In this document: in pieces, positions 1-8,199 of the stretch
How the letters are laid out: every line of letters starts with the position of its first letter
How positions within the stretch are numbered: position 1 is the first letter of the stretch
Assembly (NCBI GenBank): GCA_021833045.1
Contig: JAKBGP010000001.1
Coordinates: forward strand, 1-58,851
From: Thermoplasmata archaeon
GTDB lineage: Archaea; Thermoplasmatota; Thermoplasmata; Thermoplasmatales; Thermoplasmataceae
Length of the DNA stretch: 58,851 nucleotides
Direction: 5' to 3'
Position numbers and translations under genes: made by a program
Notes under the pieces: model-generated
What the model was told of the DNA's origin: nothing
Databases searched by the model: none
The model's input: only the letters and a program-made list of their open reading frames with translations

Positions 1-78
1 TTTCACTGTGTCTTCATCATCTTCTTCATATTTGCCCAGCTTGCTCATGGAATATGGGTTAACTGTTTCAATTGACAT
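1..78 (-). CDS. Aldehyde dehydrogenase family protein, N-terminal fragment (runs off window)
   Basis: Twenty-six codons from an ATG at 78 run open to the window edge. The peptide begins MSIETVNPYS and continues to a KYEEDDEDTV stretch, which resembles the amino end of succinate-semialdehyde or other NAD(P)-dependent aldehyde dehydrogenases (a TxNPxTGE-like opening followed by an acidic helix). The catalytic region lies outside the window, so the substrate cannot be judged. A TATA-like box at 101-108 is centred about 26 nt before the ATG, fitting a leaderless transcript. The family call rests on a short match and is tentative. Confidence 0.45.
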   Translation of the reverse strand, partial: MSIETVNPYSMSKLGKYEEDDEDTVK

Positions 79-100
79 AGTTTACAATGTGATTAAAGCA

Positions 101-108
101 TAAATTAA
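101..108 (-). promoter_or_regulatory. TATA-like box for the gene starting at 78
   Basis: TTAATTTA on the minus strand, centred about 26 nt before the ATG at 78, as expected for an archaeal promoter giving a leaderless mRNA. Confidence 0.5.
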
Positions 109-174
109 TTTTGTAAAGTAAAACAGTTATTACTGAAAGTGAAAGTAACTGCTAAGTTGTTAATTGTTACTTTT

Positions 175-783
175 CTATATTCTACCATTAACAGAAGAAA
201 CATATTCGAGTATTTGCTCTCTAGTTCTTATATAATCCATATTATCAAAAATTCTAATGTTATATTTTTCACACTGACGCATTGACTCTTTCATTACAAT
301 TCTATAATTTTTTAGGTTTGATGAAAGTCTTTCTCCCGGTGAACCGAAGTGTGTATATTTTTCTCTTTCATTGAGTCGATTAACGTGGGTATCATAATCA
401 GAAATGTGAATGTAGAGGCTGGTTATTTCACCTATAATTTCCTTAAGCTGATCTGGGATGAAATATAGCGTTTCAATGATGATCGGCTCTCCGTTAGTAA
501 TTGCCCTTCTTATTGAGGAATAAGTGGCCCTGTTTATGAGTTTTCCCTGATTGAGGAATCCTCTCGTTACATTCACTTCTGTGTTTTCCCCATATTTCTT
601 CCATGAGTCGTAAACAGAGTATTGCAATACATCATCATCTGGAACGAATGGTCTTATTATTTCCCTTATGTAATCTCCTGACATCACAATGTTGATATTC
701 AATTGCCTTGCAATATATCCAGATATACTGGTTTTTCCTACTCCCGGTATACCGCCTATGAGTATTATTGGTACTCTATTCAT
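175..783 (-). CDS. 2-phosphoglycerate kinase-like P-loop kinase (COG2074 type)
   Basis: A 202-residue protein opening MNRVPIILIGG with a Walker A loop GGIPGVGKTS at about residues 10-19. It also has a mid-protein IIETLYF strand and an Arg-rich LNEREKY region like the lid of small-molecule kinases. This layout matches the archaeal 2-phosphoglycerate kinase family, which makes 2,3-bisphosphoglycerate in some methanogens. In a thermoplasmatal organism the real substrate is uncertain. The ATG at 783 is chosen because the preceding gene stops at 785-787 (TAA, C, ATG). An in-frame start at 825 would overlap that gene and add 14 residues ahead of the beta strand of the P-loop. The gene is cotranscribed with the isochorismatase-fold gene upstream. 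Confidence 0.7.
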   Translation of the reverse strand: MNRVPIILIGGIPGVGKTSISGYIARQLNINIVMSGDYIREIIRPFVPDDDVLQYSVYDSWKKYGENTEVNVTRGFLNQGKLINRATYSSIRRAITNGEPIIIETLYFIPDQLKEIIGEITSLYIHISDYDTHVNRLNEREKYTHFGSPGERLSSNLKNYRIVMKESMRQCEKYNIRIFDNMDYIRTREQILEYVSSVNGRI

Positions 784-784
784 G

Positions 785-1387
785 TTAAAGATCACCGGCC
801 ATGAGCATGATATCTCTGCTATCAACCATATATGTGAATCTGCTCATTAATTCAAGAGTGTTGAAATGGTTTCTCTCTGATGGTGCTGACACTCCATCAG
901 AAAGTATCACAGGTACAATACCCATGTCACTGGCATTCAGTGCATTTATAAAAATCTCATTATCAGTATCAAATCCTGTTATCAAAATATGATTCTTTTT
1001 TTCTTTATCTATAGTTTCCATAACACTTTTCTGGTTCCAGATAGACATTTTATCGGATTCAATTTCCTTATATTTCTGTATTTTAAACTGTCTGAATCTA
1101 TCCATGAAGCCTTCCTCCATTTTATTTAGAGGATGATCCTTGAATATGCTCCTCCTTTCATTAATATAATGCTCGAAATCTTTGTCCTCACCGCGGTAAA
1201 TGTATTTGGGAACCTTTATCCTGTATGAATTAACTGAAAGTCTATCCATAAGTTCTTCCAGATATTCATATGCCATGATATATTCCATTTTACTGAATGC
1301 ATGTCTAAAATAGTTTTCGTCCGTATTTATTGCTATATGAAAGAAATTACCGTCTCTGATCTTTGAACCGAATTCTTGAACGCCCAT
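785..1387 (-). CDS. Isochorismatase-fold protein lacking the catalytic cysteine
   Basis: A 200-residue protein. Its C-terminal third (ILITGFDTDNEIFINAL, then VILSDGVSAPSE) follows the isochorismatase/nicotinamidase cysteine-hydrolase pattern G-x-x-T-D-x-C-V followed by a DAxxS-type strand. The nucleophile position is Glu144 instead of Cys. The N-terminal strand that normally carries the catalytic Asp reads FHIAINTDEN. The fold therefore looks retained while the hydrolase triad is lost, suggesting a binding or regulatory role (inference). It lies one nucleotide ahead of the P-loop kinase, so the two are probably coexpressed. The family assignment rests on one motif block. Confidence 0.55.
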   Translation of the reverse strand: MGVQEFGSKIRDGNFFHIAINTDENYFRHAFSKMEYIMAYEYLEELMDRLSVNSYRIKVPKYIYRGEDKDFEHYINERRSIFKDHPLNKMEEGFMDRFRQFKIQKYKEIESDKMSIWNQKSVMETIDKEKKNHILITGFDTDNEIFINALNASDMGIVPVILSDGVSAPSERNHFNTLELMSRFTYMVDSRDIMLMAGDL

Positions 1388-1582
1388 AACCCATTCTTTA
1401 TCCCTTTATCTGCTAAAATGATTTTCATTTTATCAATATCTTATTGATCTCCAACATTTATACTCAATTTTCAATTGTTTTTGTGCCATATTCTTCCCTT
1501 TTATTTTCCTCATATAGTCCAACACATGTGTATAAAATTTCTCTGTTTTACAGCCTTTCAGAGTAAAAAAGTCTAGAATATA

Positions 1583-1590
1583 ATAAATAA
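1583..1590 (+). promoter_or_regulatory. TATA-like box for the SPFH gene
   Basis: An AATAAATAA-type element centred about 25 nt before the ATG at 1612. It supports that start and a leaderless transcript. Confidence 0.5.
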
Positions 1591-1611
1591 ATTTAGAAAC
1601 AATTAATTAGT

Positions 1612-2454
1612 ATGATACACATATATATCCTGATGAGTGCTATAGAATATTTTTTGATATTTATTGTGATTGTGATAGTGCTAATAATCCTATCAGGATT
1701 GCACATACTGAGAGAGTGGGAAAGGGCACCCGTGCTTACACTGGGAAGGTTCTCAGGGATTAAGGGACCAGGAATAATTTATGTAACTCCTTTCATCAGC
1801 AAGATACCTGTTATTATAAGCTTGAGAATTCAGGCAGTCGCTTTTAAAACAGACTCAACATTCACAAACGACAATGTACCGGTAAACTGTGACGCCATAA
1901 TGTATTATCAGGCCATAGATCCACAGAAGGCCGTATTGAATATTGAAAACTTTGCGAATGCAACAAGTTTGTCGGCTCAAACAACTCTCAGAGAAGTGAT
2001 AGGTAAGTATTCCTTTGATGAGATTCTTTCAGAAAGAGAAAAAGTCGGCGAAGGAGCAAGAGCCATTATAGATGAAAAGACTGAACACTGGGGAATAAAG
2101 GTATCATCAGTTGAGATCAGGGATGTTGTGGTTCCTCAGTCACTTCAGGAGGCAATGTCCAGGCAGGCTTCTGCAGAGAGGGAAAGAAGATCAAGAGTAA
2201 CGCTGGCACTGGCGGAAGTAGAGGCAGCAAGCAAGATGGTAGAGGCTTCCAAGATGTATGTGGACAACCCTGGAGCACTTCAATTAAGATGGATGAACAT
2301 ACTTTATGAAATTGGCTTGGAAGGAAAGGGAACCCTGATGATGATTCCTGCAAACACACTCACAGCCGGTGTGAGCAATTTCGGAATAAGTGAGTTTGCC
2401 AAGATACAACAGCAAAAGAATAACATGGATACAGCCAGCGACACAGGAAAGTGA
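1612..2454 (+). CDS. SPFH/Band 7 (stomatin-prohibitin family) membrane protein
   Basis: A 280-residue protein with one N-terminal membrane helix (about residues 9-29, ending in ILSGLHILREWERA). The Band 7 domain follows (VLTLGRF, GPGIIYVTPFI, VNCDAIMYYQ, TTLREVIGKY). A Glu/Arg/Ala-rich coiled coil comes next (RQASAERERR, LAEVEAASKM). Such proteins oligomerise on the inner face of the membrane and organise lipid patches or regulate membrane proteases. The usual partner gene, nfeD, is not adjacent in this window. The gene stands alone with its own TATA box. Family call is firm; partner and client are unknown. Confidence 0.9.
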   Translation: MIHIYILMSAIEYFLIFIVIVIVLIILSGLHILREWERAPVLTLGRFSGIKGPGIIYVTPFISKIPVIISLRIQAVAFKTDSTFTNDNVPVNCDAIMYYQAIDPQKAVLNIENFANATSLSAQTTLREVIGKYSFDEILSEREKVGEGARAIIDEKTEHWGIKVSSVEIRDVVVPQSLQEAMSRQASAERERRSRVTLALAEVEAASKMVEASKMYVDNPGALQLRWMNILYEIGLEGKGTLMMIPANTLTAGVSNFGISEFAKIQQQKNNMDTASDTGK

Positions 2455-2695
2455 AAATACACTTTTCCTAGATTATTATTTAGAAAACCAGTATTTTCAT
2501 AACATTTTTCAATTTTTATTATAAAGAGTCACTTGTTTATATTTAATTTTAAAAGAATAGGATGATCTATTTATTTTAAACTAATCCTCACTATTTTCCG
2601 GAAAACACTGCTATTATTGATATGATTGACCTTTGAATTTAAACTTACACAATTGCATCATATGTCAGTCAAATGCCGAATTCAAGAGTGGCAAA

Positions 2696-2703
2696 GTTTA
2701 AAT
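2696..2703 (+). promoter_or_regulatory. TATA-like box for the 34-residue Cys-rich ORF
   Basis: GTTTAAAT centred about 26 nt before the ATG at 2726, the spacing seen for leaderless genes elsewhere in the window. Confidence 0.4.
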
Positions 2704-2725
2704 GCTTAAAACTTTACTTAATTTT

Positions 2726-2830
2726 ATGATAAGTATGGAAACAGGAAAAGGACCCTTTGAATGCCACCAGTGTGGGACAAAACATGAGAGCGAAATAGAA
2801 GCAATACAGTGCGGATGCGCTTTCGATTAA
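2726..2830 (+). CDS. Small Cys-rich (putative zinc-binding) protein, 34 residues
   Basis: An ORF from ATG 2726 to TAA 2830 encodes 34 residues: an MISMETGKGPFE leader, then CHQCGTKH, a Glu-rich spacer, and QCGCAFD at the end. Four cysteines in a CxxC...CxC arrangement, with a nearby His, suggest a single zinc knuckle. The coding case rests on the TATA box about 26 nt upstream, the metal-ligand pattern and T-rich DNA just after the stop that could end transcription. An internal ATG at 2735 would give 31 residues. I do not recognise a family. It lies alone in a gap of about 770 bases between the SPFH gene and ksgA. Confidence 0.5.
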   Translation: MISMETGKGPFECHQCGTKHESEIEAIQCGCAFD

Positions 2831-3226
2831 ATTTAAACAATAATTTTTATTTTAATTACATTAATTTTTATTTTTAATTCTAAGTATGTTCTGGGCTGGC
2901 TGGTTTTTTAAAGTTTAGCAATTTATGTGAAAATCTCTAATGAAAAACTTGTTTGTGCAAACCATCTAGTTAATTTTATTCTTTTGTACCAATGCAAAAT
3001 AGAAGACAACCGCAAATCAGTTGTTCTTCTGAAACTAAAAGTACCAAATCCTTTCAGTGAGTAATTACCCTAAATTTTTATTTGAAATTAAAGGGCCGTT
3101 ATATAAAAAACTGGACTAATGTATTCTTATGTTAAATTTCAACATAATATAGCGTTCTTTTGGTTCCGTTTTTCTTTGAATCTTGTTTCTATCCAATCAG
3201 TATAATCCATGTTTCAATCTGGAATG
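2831..3226. other. Intergenic stretch between the small ORF and ksgA
   Basis: No convincing reading frame on either strand. The first 50 bases are T-rich (likely terminator of the plus-strand ORF). A hairpin lies at 3001-3030. A TATA-like TTATATAAA sits near 3098, with no recognisable gene after it. Confidence 0.4.
3001..3030. repeat. Stem-loop with 10-bp arms
   Basis: AGAAGACAAC and GTTGTTCTTCT pair over 10 bp with one bulged base and a 9-nt loop. The hairpin lies between converging transcripts. It could be a terminator, part of a small RNA, or chance. Confidence 0.35.
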
Positions 3227-3946
3227 CTATTCATTTCGCAATAAGTTTATAATAGATTCTGGGGGCAACTGATCTATGCGATTCTCCTGAAATTGCACAG
3301 GGCAGTTCTCAATGACATTTTTGAGTTTCTTCCGCTTCTGTGAGAACATTTGTCTCAGTTTTGTCTCTGCAAGATTCCAGTCAAGATCGGGAAAATTATC
3401 ATGGTTCCTGAGAGATATTATTGCACTATCCACCCCTGGAATAGGTGAAAAGCTGTTCCTTGAAACAAGCTTAATAAATTCAATGTTGAAGTTGAGATAG
3501 GCGAAAACAGTCATTCGGGTATATTCCTTTGTTGATGGCTTTGCCATAAGAGTGGTTGCGAACTCACTCTGGAACATAAGTACAGCCTTGTTGAACTTCA
3601 TCGTCGACAATTTCTGAACAATTTTCGATGAAATATGATAGGGGACATTTCCTATTATTTGATCCTGAACCAGGCCTTCGTATTCGAGGAAATCCCCGTG
3701 AATAATTTCGAGTTGCCCGTGTTCCACATAATCAAAAAACTTCACCCTGAGTATATCCACAAATCTGTGATCAGACTCAACAACTGTGACCTTTGGATAT
3801 TTTTCAAGGAGAAACTGGGTTAAGAATCCTTCCCCTGGACCTATTTCAAGAACTTTTTCCCCTTCTTCGAGATTTGAAATCTCTATCTGGGCAATATTTT
3901 TGTCCCTCAAAAGGACCTGACCATATTTTTCAGTATAGAGCTTCAT
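3227..3946 (-). CDS. ksgA: rRNA adenine N6-dimethyltransferase KsgA/Dim1
   Basis: A 239-residue SAM-dependent methyltransferase that dimethylates the two adjacent adenines in the 3' terminal helix of 16S rRNA during small-subunit maturation. Motif I is VLEIGPGEG (residues 32-40), the acidic ribose-binding residue lies in VVESD, and the catalytic motif IV is NVPYH at residue 100. The usual N-terminal QNFL block is replaced by a shorter GQVLLRD. The protein is shorter than bacterial KsgA, as usual in Thermoplasmatales. Its ATG overlaps the DUF655 stop (ATGA), so translation is coupled. It is the last gene of the superoperon. Confidence 0.93.
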   Translation of the reverse strand: MKLYTEKYGQVLLRDKNIAQIEISNLEEGEKVLEIGPGEGFLTQFLLEKYPKVTVVESDHRFVDILRVKFFDYVEHGQLEIIHGDFLEYEGLVQDQIIGNVPYHISSKIVQKLSTMKFNKAVLMFQSEFATTLMAKPSTKEYTRMTVFAYLNFNIEFIKLVSRNSFSPIPGVDSAIISLRNHDNFPDLDWNLAETKLRQMFSQKRKKLKNVIENCPVQFQENRIDQLPPESIINLLRNE

Positions 3947-4491
3947 TGTTTAACAAAAATCCTGTATTTTTCATTCTTCCCGTCAATTTCCTGCGCGATC
4001 CTAACTGCTATCATCTTTTCAGGGTGATGAACCGTCTTTACCCTGTCTGTAAGATCCTTGAAGGATTCAAATGGTTTCTTCTTTCTTTCATCGATGATTG
4101 ACCACATTGTTTTATTGCCAAGCCCTGGAAGAAGTTCAAGAGTATGCATTCTTGAGTTAATTGACTCTGCCCTGTTGAAGAAATCAACATATTTTTTCTC
4201 ATTCTCCTTAACTATGTTCTCAAGTATATATGGTAATTCTGTTACTGCTGACGATGATAATTCCTCATACCCTATCCTGCGTTTCACAGTCATTATTTTA
4301 TCTCTCTTCTGGAGGTCCTTTCCAATGTATACCCTGTCACCAACAGTAAGAATGGCCCCCTCCTTTGGAATCATTTCAAGAAGCTTGAACTCGGTCTCTC
4401 CCAGTCCAAAAACTAAAGGTGTCCTGCTATATGAATGATCCGTAGACCTACCCTGCATTAGAACGTCCAGAATGAAAGCATATTCTTCCAT
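3943..4491 (-). CDS. DUF655 family helix-hairpin-helix RNA-binding protein
   Basis: A 182-residue archaeal protein. The N-terminal part has an OB-like strand pattern (VFGLGETEFKLLEM, GDRVYIGK). A helix-hairpin-helix segment, LLPGLGNKTMWSIIDERK, lies near residues 118-135 before a charged C-terminus. DUF655 genes are typically found between rpoF and ksgA in archaea, exactly the arrangement here, so a role in ribosome biogenesis or RNA handling is likely, though not biochemically defined. It starts 4 nt after the rpoF stop and overlaps ksgA by 4 nt. Confidence 0.85.
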   Translation of the reverse strand: MEEYAFILDVLMQGRSTDHSYSRTPLVFGLGETEFKLLEMIPKEGAILTVGDRVYIGKDLQKRDKIMTVKRRIGYEELSSSAVTELPYILENIVKENEKKYVDFFNRAESINSRMHTLELLPGLGNKTMWSIIDERKKKPFESFKDLTDRVKTVHHPEKMIAVRIAQEIDGKNEKYRIFVKQ

Positions 4492-4495
4492 ATTA

Positions 4496-4804
4496 TCACT
4501 GCAATTCTTTTAAATAATCAATTATACTACTTAAAACTTCATCTTTTGGTGTAAGCTTATAAGAATTTAAAATTGCCAGCATCTGCTCAATGTTGGATGG
4601 CATCAGATCGACTATCTTTACACAGACTTCTTCTGAGAAACCTGAAAGTTCAGATATCTTCTTAACTGCCTCGACTGCATCCTTTTTGCTTAGTCTTGAA
4701 AACTGTCTCACATATTCAAATTCCTTAGCTTCTTCAGGTGAGTTTTCCTTTAGGTCCTGAAGTAAGTCTCTGGCCTCTGATGATGTGATATACTTTATAT
4801 TCAT
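4496..4804 (-). CDS. rpoF: DNA-directed RNA polymerase subunit F (Rpb4)
   Basis: A 102-residue protein with the archaeal Rpb4 layout: an SSEARDLLQ beginning, an all-helical middle, and a C-terminal HRDC-like region (VDLMPSNIEQMLAIL) typical of RpoF. RpoF pairs with RpoE to form the stalk of RNA polymerase, which binds nascent RNA and aids initiation. It is placed between L21e and DUF655, the conserved archaeal order. It follows the L21e stop by 2 nt. Confidence 0.9.
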   Translation of the reverse strand: MNIKYITSSEARDLLQDLKENSPEEAKEFEYVRQFSRLSKKDAVEAVKKISELSGFSEEVCVKIVDLMPSNIEQMLAILNSYKLTPKDEVLSSIIDYLKELQ

Positions 4805-4806
4805 AA

Positions 4807-5103
4807 CTACACCTTGATTTTTCTCAGATGTACCGGGTCAGCGATAATTGTCTTTTTTACTCCACCCACTTTTATGCCAAGAAGATAGCACCTTCCCTGC
4901 ATACCTTCTATAACCCCCGTAAAACCCTGGAAATTGTGGAATGGCATCCCCTTGTGCACAGATGGATCAATATTCACTGCCACAAATTCTCCAACCTCAA
5001 ATTTTCTCATGTATGAATTAATTCTTGGCATTCCTCTATCTTTCAATCTCTTTGTCATGGTCATTCTTGATCCTGACCTTGGCCCATGTGACATTTTTAC
5101 CAT
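4807..5103 (-). CDS. rpl21e: 50S ribosomal protein L21e
   Basis: A 98-residue basic protein with the L21e hallmarks SHGPRSGSR near the start, VAVNIDPSVHKGMPFHNFQG in the middle and a C-terminal VHLRKIKV. It binds 23S rRNA in the large subunit. A GGTGA Shine-Dalgarno site formed by the end of pus10 (stop at 5108) lies 4 nt before the ATG at 5103, supporting this start over the ATG at 5094. Confidence 0.95.
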   Translation of the reverse strand: MVKMSHGPRSGSRMTMTKRLKDRGMPRINSYMRKFEVGEFVAVNIDPSVHKGMPFHNFQGFTGVIEGMQGRCYLLGIKVGGVKKTIIADPVHLRKIKV

Positions 5104-5107
5104 TTTT

Positions 5108-6265
5108 TCACCTTTTGATCATTATTACGTCCAGTTCTCTGATCCTTATCTCAGTACCTAGCTTCTCAGCAAGACTTGGCTTTGTTCTACCCCCATCTCC
5201 ACTGACAAGTTCCTTGATATATGTTCCAGCTTCTGCTTCAATGGTTAATACATGATCACCATTTTCACCGCATTCTACTGATATTTCCGATATCTTTCTC
5301 TCTCTTACAATATCAGATCTTGAACTGCTAACTCGTAATGGTGTCCTTTGATATATAACTTTCCCGTTAAATTCCTTACATATCTCCTTTAATTCTTCGC
5401 ATGAAACAGGTTTTTCTGATTCCAGTTTTGCACGGTATATCTTGTAGTGCTTCTCGTCTTTTATGTTTTTAATTTCTTCCCTGCTTGAGGGCCTCATGGA
5501 TGAAACTGTAACTCCAAGATTTGTTTTATTAATGTTCTCTGTTAACTTTTCAAGGTTTATGTTTCTTATTCTTGGCTCTGTTAGCTCTATTACGAATTCT
5601 CTCCCATTACCAAGCATTCTTACATCCACATCCTCCCTTCCAGCCCCATGCAGGGCATAGTCTTTTCCGTTTCCCATAATCTTGATCTGATCACCGATTA
5701 TGGATTCAACTGTATCTGTTTTTTCAGAGTATTTAATCCATCTTGTTTGAGGAATGCCACGTATATTCTTTCTGTATATACCATAGATAAGGAGAGATTT
5801 TATCTGAAATTCTATTGACATATATTCTGTGTTAACCTTTGCCATTATATCTGGATCACTTCTATCAAATTCTTTTCCAGTCATATCCATATAATATTTC
5901 CCCAGTTCACGACTGAACTCTTTTTTTATTGGTTCTCCTAGATTGCCATATTTCTCCTGCAGTATCCTTTCTTTTTCCAGTATACTGGCAGGAAATGAAG
6001 ATCCTATAAGGATCGTTCTGTATTCATAATCAGATAACCTTTTTTGAATTTCACCTGCGTATTTTGGGATCTCAAGAAATATTCCTGAGCATAAAGAACA
6101 GGATTTTTCTTCAACAAAAATGAGTTCGTATCCAAAACATCTTGATGTGAATAAAATCTGATTTCCACGATCCAAATTTGTCATTGTGTGACCGACAGTT
6201 GCAAAAATCCTGCCGGCACACCTGATACATAGTTTTTCGTTGGATAGCTGGGTGAATTTATCCAT
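5108..6265 (-). CDS. pus10: tRNA pseudouridine synthase Pus10
   Basis: About 385 residues. The N-terminal THUMP-like/zinc region has CIRCAGR and CSLCSG cysteine pairs. The C-terminal catalytic half carries the Pus10 active-site block GAGREDVDVRMLGNGREF, whose Asp is the nucleophile. Further along are YQRTPLRV and a C-terminal AGTYIKELVSGDGGRTKPS motif. It makes pseudouridine 54/55 in the tRNA T-loop. An ATG at 6265 is taken as start; an in-frame GTG at 6271 would add two residues. It follows rpoP by about 10 nt and precedes L21e within the operon. Confidence 0.93.
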   Translation of the reverse strand: MDKFTQLSNEKLCIRCAGRIFATVGHTMTNLDRGNQILFTSRCFGYELIFVEEKSCSLCSGIFLEIPKYAGEIQKRLSDYEYRTILIGSSFPASILEKERILQEKYGNLGEPIKKEFSRELGKYYMDMTGKEFDRSDPDIMAKVNTEYMSIEFQIKSLLIYGIYRKNIRGIPQTRWIKYSEKTDTVESIIGDQIKIMGNGKDYALHGAGREDVDVRMLGNGREFVIELTEPRIRNINLEKLTENINKTNLGVTVSSMRPSSREEIKNIKDEKHYKIYRAKLESEKPVSCEELKEICKEFNGKVIYQRTPLRVSSSRSDIVRERKISEISVECGENGDHVLTIEAEAGTYIKELVSGDGGRTKPSLAEKLGTEIRIRELDVIMIKR

Positions 6266-6274
6266 CCCCACTAC

Positions 6275-6409
6275 TCATCTTGAGTTTACTTCTTTTTCCA
6301 CATTTGGTCTTTCTTTCAGGAAAACCCTGGAACCACATTCACATTCTATTTCATTGGTTCCAAGTGACTTCTCCAGAATTCTGCCGCATCTAATACACTT
6401 ATACTGCAT
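6275..6409 (-). CDS. rpoP: DNA-directed RNA polymerase subunit P (Rpb12), 44 residues
   Basis: A small ORF easily missed by length cut-offs. Translation from the ATG at 6409 gives [13 protein letters not shown], then [20 protein letters not shown] to a TGA at 6275-6277. The CxxC...CxC zinc ribbon and the terminal G-S-R-x-x-x-K-E-R-P signature are those of archaeal RpoP/eukaryotic Rpb12, a structural zinc subunit of RNA polymerase. It overlaps the 3' end of L37Ae by 11 nt, and the rpl37ae-rpoP-pus10 neighbourhood is a known archaeal order. Confidence 0.92.
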   Translation of the reverse strand: MQYKCIRCGRILEKSLGTNEIECECGSRVFLKERPNVEKEVNSR

Positions 6410-6659
6410 TGTCTACCAGTTCCTCTTTTACTCTCTGTGAGAATTCTGGATTGTAGGATCCACCAGCGAATTTGTAACCACAGTGTCTGCAGTTCCATAT
6501 TCCTGATGCTATCCTAACAACCTTCAACTGCTTGCATTTGGGGCATTCATATCTGGCCTTCTTCTGCTTATATATCTCGCTCCATACCTTCCTTACTGTG
6601 ACACCGTATCTTGGGCCGAATCTGCCCGCTGGTCCAACTTTCAGAGTTCTTCTTGACAT
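6399..6659 (-). CDS. rpl37ae: 50S ribosomal protein L37Ae
   Basis: An 86-residue zinc-ribbon protein with [11 protein letters not shown] near the N-terminus, then CPKCKQLKV and [13 protein letters not shown] supplying four zinc ligands. It is a large-subunit protein contacting 23S rRNA. It starts right after rrp42 and overlaps rpoP by 11 nt. Confidence 0.95.
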   Translation of the reverse strand: MSRRTLKVGPAGRFGPRYGVTVRKVWSEIYKQKKARYECPKCKQLKVVRIASGIWNCRHCGYKFAGGSYNPEFSQRVKEELVDNAV

Positions 6660-6660
6660 T

Positions 6661-7446
6661 TTAAATCACCTGTTTGATGTATTCCCTTATTTTATTCCCG
6701 ACTACTTCCGACATGCCAATACCCTTTTTAATCTGATCCATGGAAAATGAACCCGAGTTACCCTTTTGCATCGCTCTTATGTGCCCATCTTCTGTAAATG
6801 TTACGGTTAATCTTGCATCAGACATCTGTTCTTCTTCAACGTCAGGATCGCATACAAGTTCATCATCGATTTTTGCCATTGTAACTGATACTGGCATTGA
6901 CCTGACTGGCAACTTTGTTTCCGGTGATGCTTCATCAACCCTGTATGTGGCGGTGTGCAGAGCAGTCACTACGCCCATTGTGCATGCATCTATCAGATTT
7001 CCATCATAATCCAGAACATCAATATCCACGAAAACAATCATGACTTTCTTACCCGGCTCAACGCAAAGCTTTTCGAGATCTATCATTTTGCTTTCCCTTA
7101 TACCCCTGTCCACAACTCTGGCAATCTCTATGGATTCCTCATTTGGTGGTCCAGGTTCAAATGTGGGGAATGCCATTGGCAACATTTCAACATTAGTTGT
7201 CAGAACTCCCTGATTTGGCGTATCTGGAAATGGCTCGCCTGATTCTACCTTGACACCTACCAGAACTTTCGTTTTTCCGAGGTTCACAAATGCTGAACCC
7301 TGAGCTCTTGGAATGAAATTTGGCTCTATCCTTATTGTTCTAAATTCATCGAGCTTTCTCTGATCTGCCCTTGTTCCTTCTTTCAACTTTTTACTTATGT
7401 AACCCTTCTTTATCTCTGACAAGATTCCACTTGCATCTTTAGGCAT
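6661..7446 (-). CDS. rrp42: Exosome complex component Rrp42
   Basis: A 261-residue RNase PH-domain protein. Like other archaeal Rrp42 proteins it is expected to be the catalytically inactive partner that builds the hexameric 3'-to-5' exosome ring with Rrp41. Visible marks are [34 protein letters not shown] and [13 protein letters not shown]. The canonical phosphorolytic active-site residues are found on Rrp41, not here. It starts directly at the rrp41 stop. Confidence 0.94.
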   Translation of the reverse strand: MPKDASGILSEIKKGYISKKLKEGTRADQRKLDEFRTIRIEPNFIPRAQGSAFVNLGKTKVLVGVKVESGEPFPDTPNQGVLTTNVEMLPMAFPTFEPGPPNEESIEIARVVDRGIRESKMIDLEKLCVEPGKKVMIVFVDIDVLDYDGNLIDACTMGVVTALHTATYRVDEASPETKLPVRSMPVSVTMAKIDDELVCDPDVEEEQMSDARLTVTFTEDGHIRAMQKGNSGSFSMDQIKKGIGMSEVVGNKIREYIKQVI

Positions 7447-8199
7447 TTATTCACCTCCGTTCTGTGATTCTGATAGATTCTCTATTTTATATTTTTCAGA
7501 AAGTGCCTTTCTCTGAATCTCTGCTATTCTGTCCGTTGCCTTCATCATCATATCAGTAGCCCTGGCGAATTCTTCCTTAGACAGGTCTCCATCCATCTGA
7601 ATTAGAACAACCTGTTTGTTCTTTGAAAGCACCGCCATGGGAAGATCTGCCTGCCCAAAGTTGTCCTCGTCCTTAGAAAGATCAAGAACGATTCTGTCTT
7701 CTACCTTTCCTGCTGAACAACCTACAACCATGTCCCTCATGGGTATGCCTGCCGAGGCAAGAGCAACTGAAGCAGCTGTAAGGCTCGCAATTCTTGTACC
7801 GGCATCTGCCTGTATAACCTCTATAAATACATCAATCTGTGTTCTCGGAAACTGTTCCACCATAACAGCTGCACTTAACGCTTCTGAAATTACCTTGGAA
7901 ATTTCAGTTGATCTCCTGTCAGGTCCTGGTCTTTTTCTTTCGTCCACTGAAAATGCTGCCATATTGTATCTTGCTTTTACAACACTCTTTTCAATGTCCT
8001 GCGTGTGCTTAGGGTATGCTTCTCTTGGACCATAAACCGCTACCAGTATCTTATTTCCACCCCATTCCATAAAGGCACTTCCATCTGCTCTTTCAAGAAT
8101 ATCCGTCGATATTTTGATTGGCCTCAGTTCTTCGTCTCCTCTTCCATCAAGCCTCAATCCATTTTCATTTATCAGTTTCTTATCACTGGGTGTTCCCAT
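7447..8199 (-). CDS. rrp41: Exosome complex exonuclease Rrp41
   Basis: A 250-residue RNase PH-domain protein, the catalytic subunit of the archaeal exosome (phosphorolytic 3'-5' RNA decay and tailing). It has the family's GLRLDGRGDEELRPI opening, GSAFMEWGGNKILVAVYGP, RPGPDRRSTEIS and QADAGTRIASLTAAS, followed by SAGKVEDRIVLDLSKDED with the conserved acidic residues. Its ATG overlaps the end of rrp4 by about 17 nt, so translation is coupled. Confidence 0.95.
   Translation of the reverse strand: MGTPSDKKLINENGLRLDGRGDEELRPIKISTDILERADGSAFMEWGGNKILVAVYGPREAYPKHTQDIEKSVVKARYNMAAFSVDERKRPGPDRRSTEISKVISEALSAAVMVEQFPRTQIDVFIEVIQADAGTRIASLTAASVALASAGIPMRDMVVGCSAGKVEDRIVLDLSKDEDNFGQADLPMAVLSKNKQVVLIQMDGDLSKEEFARATDMMMKATDRIAEIQRKALSEKYKIENLSESQNGGE

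Noticed and set aside
2117..2359. Minus-strand 80-residue open frame inside the SPFH gene
   Set aside because: Antisense shadow of a well supported coding region; composition follows the opposite strand.
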